Source of the DNA: Myxococcus qinghaiensis
GTDB taxonomy: Bacteria > Myxococcota > Myxococcia > Myxococcales > Myxococcaceae
Length of the DNA stretch: 64,000 nt
Assembly: GCF_024198215.1 (NCBI RefSeq)
Contig: NZ_JAKCFA010000011.1
Coordinates: forward strand, 248,001 to 312,000
Direction: 5' to 3'
Made by a program: the position numbers and the translations under genes. The notes beneath the pieces are model-generated. The model saw only the letters and a program-made list of their open reading frames with translations. It ran no database searches and was not told the origin of the DNA. Position 1 is the stretch's first letter. Every line of letters begins with the position of its first letter. This document shows positions 25,629-34,525 of the stretch, in pieces.

Positions 25629-27275
25629 ATGGCGAAGACACGGGCGAAGCAGACGGTGGTCCTTGGGATGCTCGGGACGACGCTGGACACGGGCCAGGGC
25701 CCGGGGCGGTGGAGCAAGTGGCGCCCCACGGTGGCGCTGTGCCAGCAGGACGACCTGGTGGTGCACCGGCTGGAGCTGCTGCACCCTCCTGGCGCGGCGG
25801 CGCTCGCGGCCACGCTGGTGGGAGACATCCGCCAGGTGTCTCCGGAGACGTCCGTGCGCGCCCGGCCGCTGGAGATTCGCAACCCGTGGGATTTGGAGGA
25901 GACCTACGGCGCGCTGCTCGACTACGTGCGCGCGTATCCCTTCAACCCGGAGGAGGAGGACTATCTCGTCCACATCACCACGGGCACGCACATCGCGCAG
26001 ATCTGCATGTTCCTGCTGGTGGAGAGCCGGCTCATCCCCGGCCGGCTGGTGCAGCTGTCCCCCGCGGGCCGGGACAAGACGGGCACGGGCGCTGGCACGC
26101 ACACGCTCATCGACCTGGACCTGTCGCGCTACGACACCCTGGCCACGCGCTTCCAGCAGGAGCAGCGCGAGGGCTTGTCCTTCCTCAAGGCCGGCATCGA
26201 CACGCGCAACGCCGCCTTCAACCGCATCATCGAGCGAATCGAGCAGGTGGCCACCCAGTCGCGGGCCCCGCTGCTCATCACCGGCCCCACCGGCGCGGGC
26301 AAGTCCCAGCTCGCCCGGCGCGTCTACACGCTGAAGAAGTCGCGAGGCACCGTCAGCGGACCGTTCGTGGACCTCAACTGCGCCACGCTGCGCGGCGACG
26401 GCGCCATGTCCGCGCTGTTCGGCCACGTGAAGGGCTCCTTCACCGGGGCACTCCAGGACCGGCCCGGCTTGCTGAGACAGGCCCACGGCGGCGTGCTGTT
26501 CCTGGATGAGATTGGGGAGCTGGGGGCGGACGAGCAGGCCATGCTGCTGCGGGCGCTGGAGGACAAGCGCTTCCTGCCCGTGGGCTCGGACCGGGAAGTC
26601 GAGAGCGACTTCCAGCTCATCGCCGGCACCAACCGGGACTTGCAGGTGGACGTCGAGCAGGGGCGCTTCCGGGAAGACCTGCTCGCGCGCATCAACCTGT
26701 GGACCTTCCGACTGCCCGCGCTGCGAGAGCGGCCGGAGGACATCCCGCCCAACCTCCTCTACGAGTTGGACAAGGCCTCCGAGGCGATGGGCGCGCGCAT
26801 CACCTTCAACAAGGAGGCCCAGGAGCGCTTCCTGCGCTTCGCGACCTCGCCCGATGCGCGCTGGTCGGGCAACTTCCGGGACCTCAACGCCGCGGTGCTG
26901 CGCATGGCCACGCTCGCGCCCGGTGGCCGCATCACCCGCGACGTGGTGGACGAGGAGCTGGAGCGGCTGCGCGCGCAGTGGCGCACGGGTGGCTCGCGCC
27001 CCGGGCCGTTGCAACCCTCGGGGGCCGGGGACCGCGTCGCCGAGGTGCTGGGGGAGGCGCTGGCCCAGGAGTTGGACAGGTTCGACCGCGTGCAGCTCGC
27101 GGACGTGCTGGGCGTCTGCCAGGGCGTGCGCTCGCTGTCCGAAGCCGGTCGCGTGCTGTTCTCCCAATCCCGCGCGAGGAAGGCGAGCGTCAACGACGCG
27201 GACCGCCTCAAGAAGTACCTCGCGCGCTTCGGCCTCACCTGGGCCGACGTCAGCGGGATGGCGGGCCCGGACTGA
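25629..27275 (+). CDS. rtcR: Sigma54-dependent activator RtcR
   Basis: A 548-residue enhancer-binding protein. Residues 1-190 form the RtcR N-terminal domain, of the CARF-like Rossmann type ('VVLGMLGTTLDTG', 'YLVHITTGTHIAQICMFLL'), which senses an RNA-derived ligand. The AAA+ domain (about 200-430) has Walker A 'GPTGAGKS', the sigma54 loop 'GSFTGA' and Walker B 'LFLDEIGE'. The C-terminus has the RtcR-type DNA-binding region ('VCQGVRSLSEAGRVLF', 'DRLKKYLARFGL'). It should activate the divergent rtcBA promoter when broken RNA accumulates. The start ATG lies 144 bases from rtcB. Confidence 0.95.
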   Translation: MAKTRAKQTVVLGMLGTTLDTGQGPGRWSKWRPTVALCQQDDLVVHRLELLHPPGAAALAATLVGDIRQVSPETSVRARPLEIRNPWDLEETYGALLDYVRAYPFNPEEEDYLVHITTGTHIAQICMFLLVESRLIPGRLVQLSPAGRDKTGTGAGTHTLIDLDLSRYDTLATRFQQEQREGLSFLKAGIDTRNAAFNRIIERIEQVATQSRAPLLITGPTGAGKSQLARRVYTLKKSRGTVSGPFVDLNCATLRGDGAMSALFGHVKGSFTGALQDRPGLLRQAHGGVLFLDEIGELGADEQAMLLRALEDKRFLPVGSDREVESDFQLIAGTNRDLQVDVEQGRFREDLLARINLWTFRLPALRERPEDIPPNLLYELDKASEAMGARITFNKEAQERFLRFATSPDARWSGNFRDLNAAVLRMATLAPGGRITRDVVDEELERLRAQWRTGGSRPGPLQPSGAGDRVAEVLGEALAQELDRFDRVQLADVLGVCQGVRSLSEAGRVLFSQSRARKASVNDADRLKKYLARFGLTWADVSGMAGPD

Positions 27276-27401
27276 CGAAGCCGAGGGCGGCGCGGAAAAA
27301 GCACGCCCCCGCCTCAAGGGTGGTGACGCTCGGCGTCTTCATCGGTGTTCCACGAAGAAGGGGGGCCGTGAGCCGGACGGGCCTTCGACGGGACCATCGC
27401 C

Positions 27402-28304
27402 ATGCCTACGCCTCACCGCACCCTCGTGCCTCGCCGCTGGAGCGCCGCGTGGCTCATCGCCACCGCCCTGCTCCTGACCGGGATGCGCGCCGGGGCGCAG
27501 GTGCGCGAGCCCGACAACTTCCTCTCCACCGCCGTCACCCTCTCCTCCGCGCCCAGGCTGCGGCACGTCTCCACTCGGCACGTCTCGCCCACCGTGGCCG
27601 CTGGCTTCCGTGTCTCCGAGCATGGCCAGCTCCGGCTCGACTGGGGGCTGCCCTACACCGCGCTGAAACCCGAGGGCGGCGTGGAGGGGTCCATGAGCCA
27701 CCTGGGCTCATCCAACCTGCTCGTGGGTCTGCACCATGTCCGCACGTTCGCGGATGACAGCCTGTTCGTCCGCATCGGCGCGGGCGTCGCCCTGCCACTG
27801 GCACGACATGAGGACGCTGGCGTCACCGACGCTCGGAGGGTTGAGACGGAAGGCGTCAACTACGCCACCGCCGCCGCCGTGCGCGGGCTGGCGGACCCAT
27901 GGCTGTGGGCGCTCGATACAACCTCCGTCGTCCTGCCCATGGCCGTGGGCATCGACCTGCCCGGCTTCCAGCTCCGCGCGGACGTGGCGCTCGGCATGCT
28001 CATGCCCGTGTCCCGCTCCGCGCGCGACACCCACCTCGTCGCTCAGGCCAGCGCGGAGGCCTCGCTCGGGCTCGGCATGCTCGAGCCCGGCGTGCGCGCC
28101 CAGGTCGTCTCGCCCCACCTCACCGAGGCGACGTGGGACGGAGAGGACTCCCAGCTCTCCCTGGAGCCGTTCGTCCGCGCGCGCCTCGGGCCCGCGTTCG
28201 CCCGGGCGGGCGTGCGCATCGACCTGGGGGCTCCCGAGTCGAGCCCCGCGCCCAGCGCCTCACGCATGTGGGCACTGGGGTTGGGGATGGGCGTGGCCTT
28301 CTGA
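27402..28304 (+). CDS. Exported beta-rich protein, probable outer-membrane barrel
   Basis: A 300-residue protein with a signal peptide ending near 'GMRAGAQV'. The mature chain shows alternating hydrophobic/polar strands and glycine-rich turns ('HVSPTVAAGFRVSEHGQLRL', 'ASLGLGMLEPGVRAQVV'), ending 'ALGLGMGVAF' with a C-terminal aromatic residue, which suits an outer-membrane beta-barrel. The family is not recognised. It lies downstream of rtcR and converges with the M24 peptidase gene; there is no evident link to RNA repair. Confidence 0.75.
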   Translation: MPTPHRTLVPRRWSAAWLIATALLLTGMRAGAQVREPDNFLSTAVTLSSAPRLRHVSTRHVSPTVAAGFRVSEHGQLRLDWGLPYTALKPEGGVEGSMSHLGSSNLLVGLHHVRTFADDSLFVRIGAGVALPLARHEDAGVTDARRVETEGVNYATAAAVRGLADPWLWALDTTSVVLPMAVGIDLPGFQLRADVALGMLMPVSRSARDTHLVAQASAEASLGLGMLEPGVRAQVVSPHLTEATWDGEDSQLSLEPFVRARLGPAFARAGVRIDLGAPESSPAPSASRMWALGLGMGVAF

Positions 28305-28313
28305 AAGGCCCCG

Positions 28314-29654
28314 CTACTTGATGAGGTAGAAGGCTTCCTGACGCGGCACGAAGAACTTCCAGCCCTCGTGCGTGAGGTAGGCCGGGTCCTCCTCCATCAC
28401 CGCCACCTTCTGCCCGTCCCACTCCGGCACCGGCGTGGACGTGTTCAGCTCGATGGCGATGTATGAGCCTTCTCGCAGTAGCTTCGGCGCGTCCTCCTTG
28501 CGCGTGGACGAGCGGAAGTCGATGGACGCCCCCAGCGCGTGGCCGTGGTTGCCCAGGGGATGGCTGTACACCTGCGCTTCGATTCCGCGCGCCTTCATCT
28601 CCGCCATCACCTCGTCATACACGTCCGCGGACGAGCGGCCCGGCCGGGAGGCCTTCAACATCAACACGTCCTGGAGCGCGTTCGTGTTCGACAGCGCGTT
28701 CTTCAGACCCGCGGGCGCGTCCGTCTCACCGTCGCGCAGCACATAGGCCATCTTCTGCCAGTCGGTGTGCAGCCCCAGGTAGCTGATGCCGAAGTCCACG
28801 TGGATGAGGTCGCCGCGCTCGATGACCAGGTCCTCCTTCGCCACCGCGAGGAAGCCTCGGGACTTCGCGGGGATGCCGCCCTTGCGCTGCACGCGCATGT
28901 CCGGCTGGAACCACGTGCTCAGGCCCAGCGTCCCCAACCTGTCGTAGAGCCAGCGGCGCACGTCCCCCACCGTCGTCTTCCCCGGCACGATGACCTTCGA
29001 GGAGAAGGCCTCCTTCACGATGGCGTCCGTCAGCTCCACCATCCCCTTGTAAGGCTCCCATTCCTCGGGCAGCCGCGTGTCCAGGTACTCTTCAATGAGG
29101 GGCGCCGCGCTCACGAAGCGCGCCTCCGCCTCCGCGCCGAACGCGTCCACCAGGTAGGCATAGGCATCCTTCGTCAGGCTGCGCGTGACGCCCCGCTTGC
29201 CGCCGATGCCCAGCGCAATCGCCTTGGGGTGGTAGCGCGCGTCGAGCGACTTCAAGGCCTCGGGGGCGGACTGGCCCTCCTCGGGCGCCTCGAAGAACTT
29301 GAGGATGGACTCCTCCGCGTAGCCCGTCAGCGCCACGCGCTTCAGGCCCTCCGTGCCTGCGTCCACGAAGACGAAGATGTCCCGGTTGCCCGCGTACGGA
29401 CGCGGCGGCGCCACGAACTGCGTCAGCGGATCATCGTGGAACTCCTCGTTGACGACGATCCACATGCCCACGCCGTGCCGCCGCATCATCTCCAGCAGCA
29501 GGCCATGGCGCTTGTCCAGCCAGTCCTCCCGCAGCGAGATCTGCTGGGACATGGGCAACAGGCGAGGCGCTTCGTCGGCCCGCTCGGCGCACCGGGCACC
29601 GGTACAGGCGGACAGGAACAAGAGCGGCAAGGCCGCCCACTTCAGAAGGGTCAT
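28314..29654 (-). CDS. M24-family metallopeptidase lipoprotein
   Basis: A 446-residue protein with lipobox 'LFLSAC' (Cys17), so it is envelope-anchored. The C-terminal half has the M24 (Xaa-Pro aminopeptidase/creatinase) pita-bread fold: 'LIHVDFGISYLGLHTDWQKM' holds the first metal aspartates, 'SHPLGNHGHALG' a metal histidine, and 'IAIELNTSTPV' a metal glutamate. The N-terminal half ('MWIVVNEEFHDDPLTQFVAP') matches the creatinase-type N domain. A secreted proline-peptide peptidase is likely; lipidation is unusual for the family, whose best-known members are cytosolic. The frame runs further upstream to 29795, but ATG 29654 begins the signal sequence. Confidence 0.88.
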   Translation of the reverse strand: MTLLKWAALPLLFLSACTGARCAERADEAPRLLPMSQQISLREDWLDKRHGLLLEMMRRHGVGMWIVVNEEFHDDPLTQFVAPPRPYAGNRDIFVFVDAGTEGLKRVALTGYAEESILKFFEAPEEGQSAPEALKSLDARYHPKAIALGIGGKRGVTRSLTKDAYAYLVDAFGAEAEARFVSAAPLIEEYLDTRLPEEWEPYKGMVELTDAIVKEAFSSKVIVPGKTTVGDVRRWLYDRLGTLGLSTWFQPDMRVQRKGGIPAKSRGFLAVAKEDLVIERGDLIHVDFGISYLGLHTDWQKMAYVLRDGETDAPAGLKNALSNTNALQDVLMLKASRPGRSSADVYDEVMAEMKARGIEAQVYSHPLGNHGHALGASIDFRSSTRKEDAPKLLREGSYIAIELNTSTPVPEWDGQKVAVMEEDPAYLTHEGWKFFVPRQEAFYLIK

Positions 29655-29946
29655 GCGGGACTCCGAGTCGAGCTGGAACCCCACCCTAGCCCCAGCGCGC
29701 CGTTCGCCGAAGTCCCCCACCCCCGGAGCCCTTGGAGACTCCGGAGGCGGAGGACCTGGGGCGCGTCCTGCCACCTGCACCCTCGTCCGCCGCACCTGGC
29801 CCTCTTCAGATGACGCCCCCCCGCGACCGTCAAGGCCTACGCGTCGTCTCCCCCACCACTACGACGCCATCCGATTGAGGTGGCTGGCGTCCCCCGACGT
29901 CAGCCGCCAGCGTGATGCGTTTCCCCGAACCCTCGCGCCGTGAAAC
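29655..29946. other. Non-coding stretch downstream of small ORF
   Basis: Between the M24 peptidase gene and a possible small gene at 29947-30183. No gene, promoter consensus or T-tailed hairpin is clear. The region is C-rich on the plus strand. Confidence 0.4.
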
Positions 29947-30183
29947 TCAATAACTGGCGATCTGAAAATCCAGGTCGTCATCCAGGAGGAGCTCCGTCCG
30001 CGAGCCCTCCTGCTCCTGCTCATCCCCCCCGAAGAAAGCCCCCCCCGCCCGACTCCCCCCACCCGACTCCCGCTCGCCCCCCTCCGCCAGCGCCCCCCAG
30101 GCGCCCCCACCCGAACCCCGCCCATCCTCCGGTGCCCACATCCCATGGGAGTTCCCATGGCCCCGTGCGTCACTTCGGAACAT
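29947..30183 (-). CDS. Possible small acidic-tailed protein
   Basis: A 78-residue frame starting at ATG 30183, preceded by GGGGGGAG. The first 50 residues are Gly/Ser/Arg-rich and low in complexity, reflecting runs of C in the plus strand; the tail 'TELLLDDDLDFQIASY' is acidic and hydrophobic and looks more like real protein. It lies behind a terminator that closes the upstream CHAT module, so it would have its own promoter. It may be a chance frame in a GC-rich spacer. Confidence 0.3.
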   Translation of the reverse strand: MFRSDARGHGNSHGMWAPEDGRGSGGGAWGALAEGGERESGGGSRAGGAFFGGDEQEQEGSRTELLLDDDLDFQIASY

Positions 30184-30287
30184 CACTCCCCCCTGTCGCG
30201 ATGCAGTCGAAGCAGCCGTACTCCCCCGTCGCCGCCCTCTTCCTTCTGAAATACGTTTCGAGCCTTTTTCCTTGAGCGTCCTTGTTC

Positions 30288-30322
30288 AAAAAAATTCGGA
30301 GCGCCTCCCCCGAGAACGCCCC
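30288..30322 (-). terminator. Rho-independent terminator after first CHAT module
   Basis: On the minus strand an imperfect stem (GGGGCGTT with GGCGCTCC, including G-T pairs) is followed by GAATTTTTTT. The seven-T tract and its location about 60 bases behind the small peptide gene mark the end of the sigma/CHAT/peptide transcript. Confidence 0.7.
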
Positions 30323-30379
30323 GAAAAACATGCAACTCTCTCGAAATTCAGGAGAGCCATGAAACGGCTGTTACTTGTT

Positions 30380-30565
30380 TCAGCGCTCGTCGCTCACGGT
30401 TGACGACTCCACCGGAGGAGGCGGGGGGATGGAGAGCTTCGCCGAGAAGACGGGCGTGGCCTCCTCCCCGGGTGCGCGCAGGCCCCTGTCCCGCTCCGGC
30501 GGTGGGTCCGGAATCTCCTGGGCGATGATGTCCGCGCCGGGCTTCCCCAAGCTCGAGTTCTTCAT
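30380..30565 (-). CDS. Small proline-rich peptide of CHAT module 1
   Basis: A 61-residue protein from ATG 30565 with a GGGGGGA ribosome-binding site. It lacks a signal peptide and membrane span. The chain is Pro/Glu/Ser-rich with 'EIPDPPPERDRG' and 'SIPPPPPVESS'. It lies 110 bases behind the CHAT protease gene and before a terminator, the same relative place as the proline-rich peptide gene at 34526-34720. Nothing in the databases is claimed; the paired occurrence argues that it is a genuine third member of the module, perhaps a substrate, regulator or ligand of the protease. Confidence 0.6.
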   Translation of the reverse strand: MKNSSLGKPGADIIAQEIPDPPPERDRGLRAPGEEATPVFSAKLSIPPPPPVESSTVSDER

Positions 30566-30675
30566 GTGTGAATCCCCCCCTGTTCGACGTTTCAAGGCAC
30601 GACGCGCCATCACGTGGACGCAAGCGTCACCTTCAGAACGCGGGGGGTCGGAATCCTTGAAGACGCTCCGCCACG

Positions 30676-33600
30676 TCACTCGAACAGGAGGACCTGGGCG
30701 GGCCACGTCGCGGCCGGCTCACGGGCCAGCCACGCCAGGCGCTCGTCACGCAGGGCCCGGGCGGCCGGGGCCCCCGCGCGGATGCGCTCGCGCACGGCTT
30801 CGAAGAAGCGCCCCGCCGTGTCGGGGATGTCACCGGTGGAGGCGAGCACCGTGCGTGCCCCCGCCTCGATGAAGGCCACCGGCAGGCTCACCGGCTCGTG
30901 CAGGAACGGCGCGGCCCGAGCGGCGCCACACGCCGCGAGCAGGACGAGGGGCGCGCCGAGCAGTGGCTGCTCGCGCACCTGGGCCGCCGCGAGCGCGTAC
31001 CGCCCGTCCTCTTCCGGAGCGAGCACCAGCAGCGAGCTGTCCGACAGCTCCGGGCTGAAGAGGCCGTGCGTGTGGATTTCAATCTCGCGCGCCTGGGCCA
31101 TCTCCCGCAGCACGCGCGACGGGGTGGCTCCGGCGCCGCGCAGCTCCACGCGCAGCGGGTCCGGCACTCGGGGCCCTTCCAGGGGAGAGAGCTTCTCCAG
31201 CCCGAGCGCCTGCGGCGCCTCCACGCCCGTGACGACGAGGTGGCGCCCGACAGGGCCGTGCGCCTCGGGAGCGGGCCCTCCCCGGCCCACGCGGTAGCTC
31301 CACGCCAGGTCCGCGGGCAGCAGTCCGGGAAGGCCATGCACGGGCGGCAGGGCCAGCACGTCCACGTGCTCACAGCCCCGGAGCGCCGCCACCAGGCGCG
31401 GAGGAACCAGGCCCTCCGCCGTCCCATGCAGGGGCGTGGAGCGCTGGTCGTCATAGACGCCCGCCAGCGAGCCCTCCGCGTCGCGCACGGTGACCACCGT
31501 GCGCTCGTGGTCCACGGATACCGCCAGCACACAGCGCTCCGGAGCGGGCACGCGCAGCGCCTGCCCCATCAGCTCCAGCACCTGCTCCTGGACGCCCGAG
31601 CGGCCCGCGTCGCTCACCAGCACGCCGTACGCGAAGCCTCGCGCCTTGCGAGCGTCCACGTCCCGGGGGAGCGACTCCGCCGCGTCGATGGCGCCGTGGA
31701 GCAGCTCCCGGCCCGACGCGCGCTCGCGCTCCAGCATGAACTGCCCTTCCAGGAAGGTGAGCATCGCCAGCTCACCCGCCGTGCGCGAGCCGCGCCGCAG
31801 CTCGTCGAGCGTGCGCCGCAGCAGATCCTCGTCGCGGACCTCCGCGCCATGGCGGGCCAGATACGAGAGCACCCACGCGCCCGACATGCCCAGGGGCCGT
31901 CCGCAGCGGGTGGCCTGCTCCAGCTCCTCGCGGGCCTCGTCCGGACGGAAGTCGGCCCAGGCCACCATGGCGAGGTTGCGATGCGCGTACGTGCGCTGCT
32001 CGCACTCATCGGGAATGCGGGCCAGTGACTCGCGCAGGAAGGCCCGCGCGCTGGCCGCGCTGTGGCGATAGCGGGCAATCTGCGCCATCTCCTGGAGGAA
32101 CTGCTGCTCCAGGTTCCACTCGCCCAGCTCCCGCGTCAGGCGCCAGCCGTCACGCGCCTCCTCCAGCGCATCGGCCGGACGGTGCAGGCGCACGAAGAGG
32201 TCCGCCAGCCGTCGTCGCAGCGTGGCGCACCGGTAGGCCAGCCCCCGCCCCGAGCACGACGCCAGCGCCGCGCGCAGCCGCTGCTCCGCCTTCCACCACT
32301 GACCCTGGAGTTCCTCGCGCACGGACAGCTCGCGCTCGGCGAGCAGCACCAGCCACGGGTCTCCTCCCGCCCGGGCGATGCGCACGAAGTCATCCAGGTG
32401 GCTCGCCACCGCGTCACGCGACACGAGCGCACCCAGGTACAGGTCATCCTCGCCGGAGCGCCGCAGCGTCTCCAGATAGGCCTCCGGCGTGGGGTGCTCG
32501 TCGCGCAAGAGCCGCACGTACTCGCGCGCCAGCGGACCGCGCCGCTGGAAGTCCGCGCGTGAGACAGCGTGCACGGTGTCTCGCAGCGTGGCGCTGCCCT
32601 GCACCTCGTCCAGCACCTCCGCGAGCGGCAGCAGTCGCAGCGCCGCCTCTCGCGTGGGCGCGGCCCTCAAGGCGTCATAGAAGGCCAGCCGCACCACACC
32701 CGGGAAGCGGCGGGCCTCATCCAGGGGAAGCCGCGCACCCTCCAGCGTGGCCAGGTTCTGCGCCGCCGCCCGGGCGTCGTGGAAGTCCCGCGAGCGCAGG
32801 AGCGTCTCGCTGCGCAGCGCCTGGGAGCGCACCCGGGCCTCCTCGCTCCACCCGGCCTCTCCCTGCTTCGCCACCGCGTCGAAGGCCTCCGCCGCCTGGA
32901 GCGTCAGCCCCAGCTCCCGCAGCACCAGCGCCCGGTTCCACAGCGCCTGCGGATGGTCCGGAGACTTGCGCAACACGGCCTCCAGCAACTCCAGCGCGTC
33001 CTCGCGGCGGCCCTGCTCCAGCGCGATGACCGCCAGGTCGCTGTCACGGTCCAACGACGCGGGAGTCCGCCGCAGGAAGTCCGCCGCCTGCCGCACGTCC
33101 CGTCGCACCAGGTACGCGGCGGCGATGCCGTGCAAATCCCCCCGGTCCTCCAGCTCCGCCAGCTCGCGCAGCGGCAGGGGCGTCGTCACCACGGGAGCCT
33201 CGGGCCCGGCGCGCATCGGCACGTAGCGCCGATACCCGTCCGCCCGCGCATAGGCGACCCGTGCCTCCAACGCGCGCTGCGCCGGATGCGCCGTCCACAC
33301 CTCTGGCGGCGTGTCCCGCCCGCGAGGCACGGCCAGCACCAGCACCAGCAGCCCCAGCGCCACCGCGCCCGCGGCCCACCAGCCCACTGGGGCCCGCCGC
33401 GCGGGCAACATCGAGCGCAGCCGCTGGTGCCACACCGGCTTCGGCCAGGGCGGCGCGGGCCACGCCGGAGGCGACTCGTAGCGAGGCGCCTCCTCCTCGA
33501 CCTCCTCCTCATCCTGGAGAGGAAGCCCCTCCGGGTGGAGCGCCTGGAAGCCGAGCAGCTCCAGCTGCATCGCCTCATGCAACCCGGACGCGCACATCGC

Positions 33601-33693
33601 GCAGCGGGCCAGGTGGTGGCGGAAGTTCTCCTCGTCGACCGGGGGCAACTCGCCATCCAGGAACAGATACAACCGATGACACGGAGGGCTCAT
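30676..33693 (-). CDS. Anti-sigma zinc finger-TPR-CHAT protease, module 1
   Basis: A 1005-residue multidomain protein. Residues 1-40 form a zf-HC2 anti-sigma-type zinc finger (Cys5, His27, Cys31, Cys34). One hydrophobic span lies at about 102-123, after 'LPARRAP', which predicts the N-terminus in the cytoplasm. Residues about 190-650 are helical TPR-like repeats ('LAVIALEQGRREDALELLEA', 'ALWNRALVLRELGLTLQAAE'). The C-terminal 250 residues are a CHAT caspase-like domain with His876 in 'IHTHGLF' and Cys922 in 'LLAACGAAR', so the catalytic dyad is intact. The gene overlaps the ECF sigma gene by 4 bases (ATGA). It probably binds that sigma factor and signals by proteolysis. Confidence 0.88.
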   Translation of the reverse strand: MSPPCHRLYLFLDGELPPVDEENFRHHLARCAMCASGLHEAMQLELLGFQALHPEGLPLQDEEEVEEEAPRYESPPAWPAPPWPKPVWHQRLRSMLPARRAPVGWWAAGAVALGLLVLVLAVPRGRDTPPEVWTAHPAQRALEARVAYARADGYRRYVPMRAGPEAPVVTTPLPLRELAELEDRGDLHGIAAAYLVRRDVRQAADFLRRTPASLDRDSDLAVIALEQGRREDALELLEAVLRKSPDHPQALWNRALVLRELGLTLQAAEAFDAVAKQGEAGWSEEARVRSQALRSETLLRSRDFHDARAAAQNLATLEGARLPLDEARRFPGVVRLAFYDALRAAPTREAALRLLPLAEVLDEVQGSATLRDTVHAVSRADFQRRGPLAREYVRLLRDEHPTPEAYLETLRRSGEDDLYLGALVSRDAVASHLDDFVRIARAGGDPWLVLLAERELSVREELQGQWWKAEQRLRAALASCSGRGLAYRCATLRRRLADLFVRLHRPADALEEARDGWRLTRELGEWNLEQQFLQEMAQIARYRHSAASARAFLRESLARIPDECEQRTYAHRNLAMVAWADFRPDEAREELEQATRCGRPLGMSGAWVLSYLARHGAEVRDEDLLRRTLDELRRGSRTAGELAMLTFLEGQFMLERERASGRELLHGAIDAAESLPRDVDARKARGFAYGVLVSDAGRSGVQEQVLELMGQALRVPAPERCVLAVSVDHERTVVTVRDAEGSLAGVYDDQRSTPLHGTAEGLVPPRLVAALRGCEHVDVLALPPVHGLPGLLPADLAWSYRVGRGGPAPEAHGPVGRHLVVTGVEAPQALGLEKLSPLEGPRVPDPLRVELRGAGATPSRVLREMAQAREIEIHTHGLFSPELSDSSLLVLAPEEDGRYALAAAQVREQPLLGAPLVLLAACGAARAAPFLHEPVSLPVAFIEAGARTVLASTGDIPDTAGRFFEAVRERIRAGAPAARALRDERLAWLAREPAATWPAQVLLFE

Positions 33694-34286
33694 ACCAGCC
33701 CTCCGCCGTCCGTCAGCGGCATCAGCAGCTCGCGCAGCTCCTTGCGCGCCTGGAACAGCCAGCTCCCCACGGTGCCCTCGGGCACCCCCATGCGCTGGGC
33801 GATGGCCCGGTAGCGCAGTCCCGTGGCGTGCAGCTCGAACGCCTCACGCACGCGCGGATTGGGCAGCCGGGAGATGGCCTGGACCAGGTCCGCGTCGGTG
33901 ATGCGCTCCCACATCTCCCCCGTCCTGGCGTCGGGAGACTCCACGTCCTCTCGCACGAGCCGGATGTCCCGGCGCTCCTGCTCCAGCAGCTCCGTCCTGC
34001 GCTTGCGGCACTGGTCCAGGAAGTGATTGGTGAGCGCCCGGCACAGCCACGCCCGGTACACGGGCTCTGGCTGCGCGGACAAGGTGGCATGGTGGACGAG
34101 CGCCCGGACAAGCGCTTCCTGCGCCAGATCCTCCGGGTCGATACCACCCTGGCCGCACAGACGCCTCGCCAGGGCCACGAGCATGGGCCTGACGCGCTGA
34201 GCGAACTCTTCAAAGCCTTCGTGTGCCACGGCGGCACTGTAGGCCACGGTGAATCGCTTCACCGAGGCATTGCGATGGTCCCTCAT
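33690..34286 (-). CDS. ECF-type RNA polymerase sigma factor, module 1
   Basis: A 198-residue ECF sigma factor. Region 2 is recognised by 'IDPEDLAQEALVRAL' and 'YRAWLCRALTNHFLDQCRKR'; region 4 by 'GLRYRAIAQRMGVPEGTVGS' followed by a helix ending 'RKELRELLMP'. The frame is open to 34769, but ATG 34286 has a GGAGGG Shine-Dalgarno upstream and gives the normal family length. Its stop overlaps the start of the anti-sigma/CHAT gene, so the two are translationally coupled. An inverted repeat lies about 67-94 bases upstream of its start. Confidence 0.93.
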   Translation of the reverse strand: MRDHRNASVKRFTVAYSAAVAHEGFEEFAQRVRPMLVALARRLCGQGGIDPEDLAQEALVRALVHHATLSAQPEPVYRAWLCRALTNHFLDQCRKRRTELLEQERRDIRLVREDVESPDARTGEMWERITDADLVQAISRLPNPRVREAFELHATGLRYRAIAQRMGVPEGTVGSWLFQARKELRELLMPLTDGGGLV

Positions 34287-34352
34287 CGACCCCTCGCCCT
34301 CCTTCCACGCCCACTCGAAACGCAGCCACCCGGAATCCTTGGGTCGCCGTCC

Positions 34353-34380
34353 GGAAACCGACGCAGCCACGCCGGTTTCC
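34353..34380. promoter_or_regulatory. Inverted repeat upstream of ECF sigma gene 1
   Basis: GGAAACCG, 12 bases, CGGTTTCC: a perfect 8-bp inverted repeat in the leader/promoter region of the sigma gene. GGAAAC also resembles the -35 element of ECF promoters, so it may be an operator or an ECF promoter. Confidence 0.45.
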
Positions 34381-34525
34381 GCCGCCTCCCCGACACCGTT
34401 GCAGCCCCCAGGGCGGAGTCGACCCGCCACCTGGAGGACACCGCGTCTTGCGGCCTCCCTCGACTGCATGGAGGTCCCACGGACGGCGCATCGGCGAGGA
34501 CCTCGCGCCGTCGCGAGTGACTCGC

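Noticed and set aside
25485-27317. Upstream 610 residues of a continuous frame joined to rtcB
   Set aside because: It is antisense to rtcR, lacks any domain, and has the Arg/Ala/Gly/His-rich composition of a GC-rich shadow frame. The rtcB family N-terminus, the sigma54 promoter and rtcR fix the real start at 25484.
30359-30403. 14-codon frame 'MKRLLLVSALVAHG' with AGGAG upstream
   Set aside because: Looks like a leader peptide, but overlaps the end of the peptide gene on the other strand, ends after 14 codons and has no following gene to regulate.
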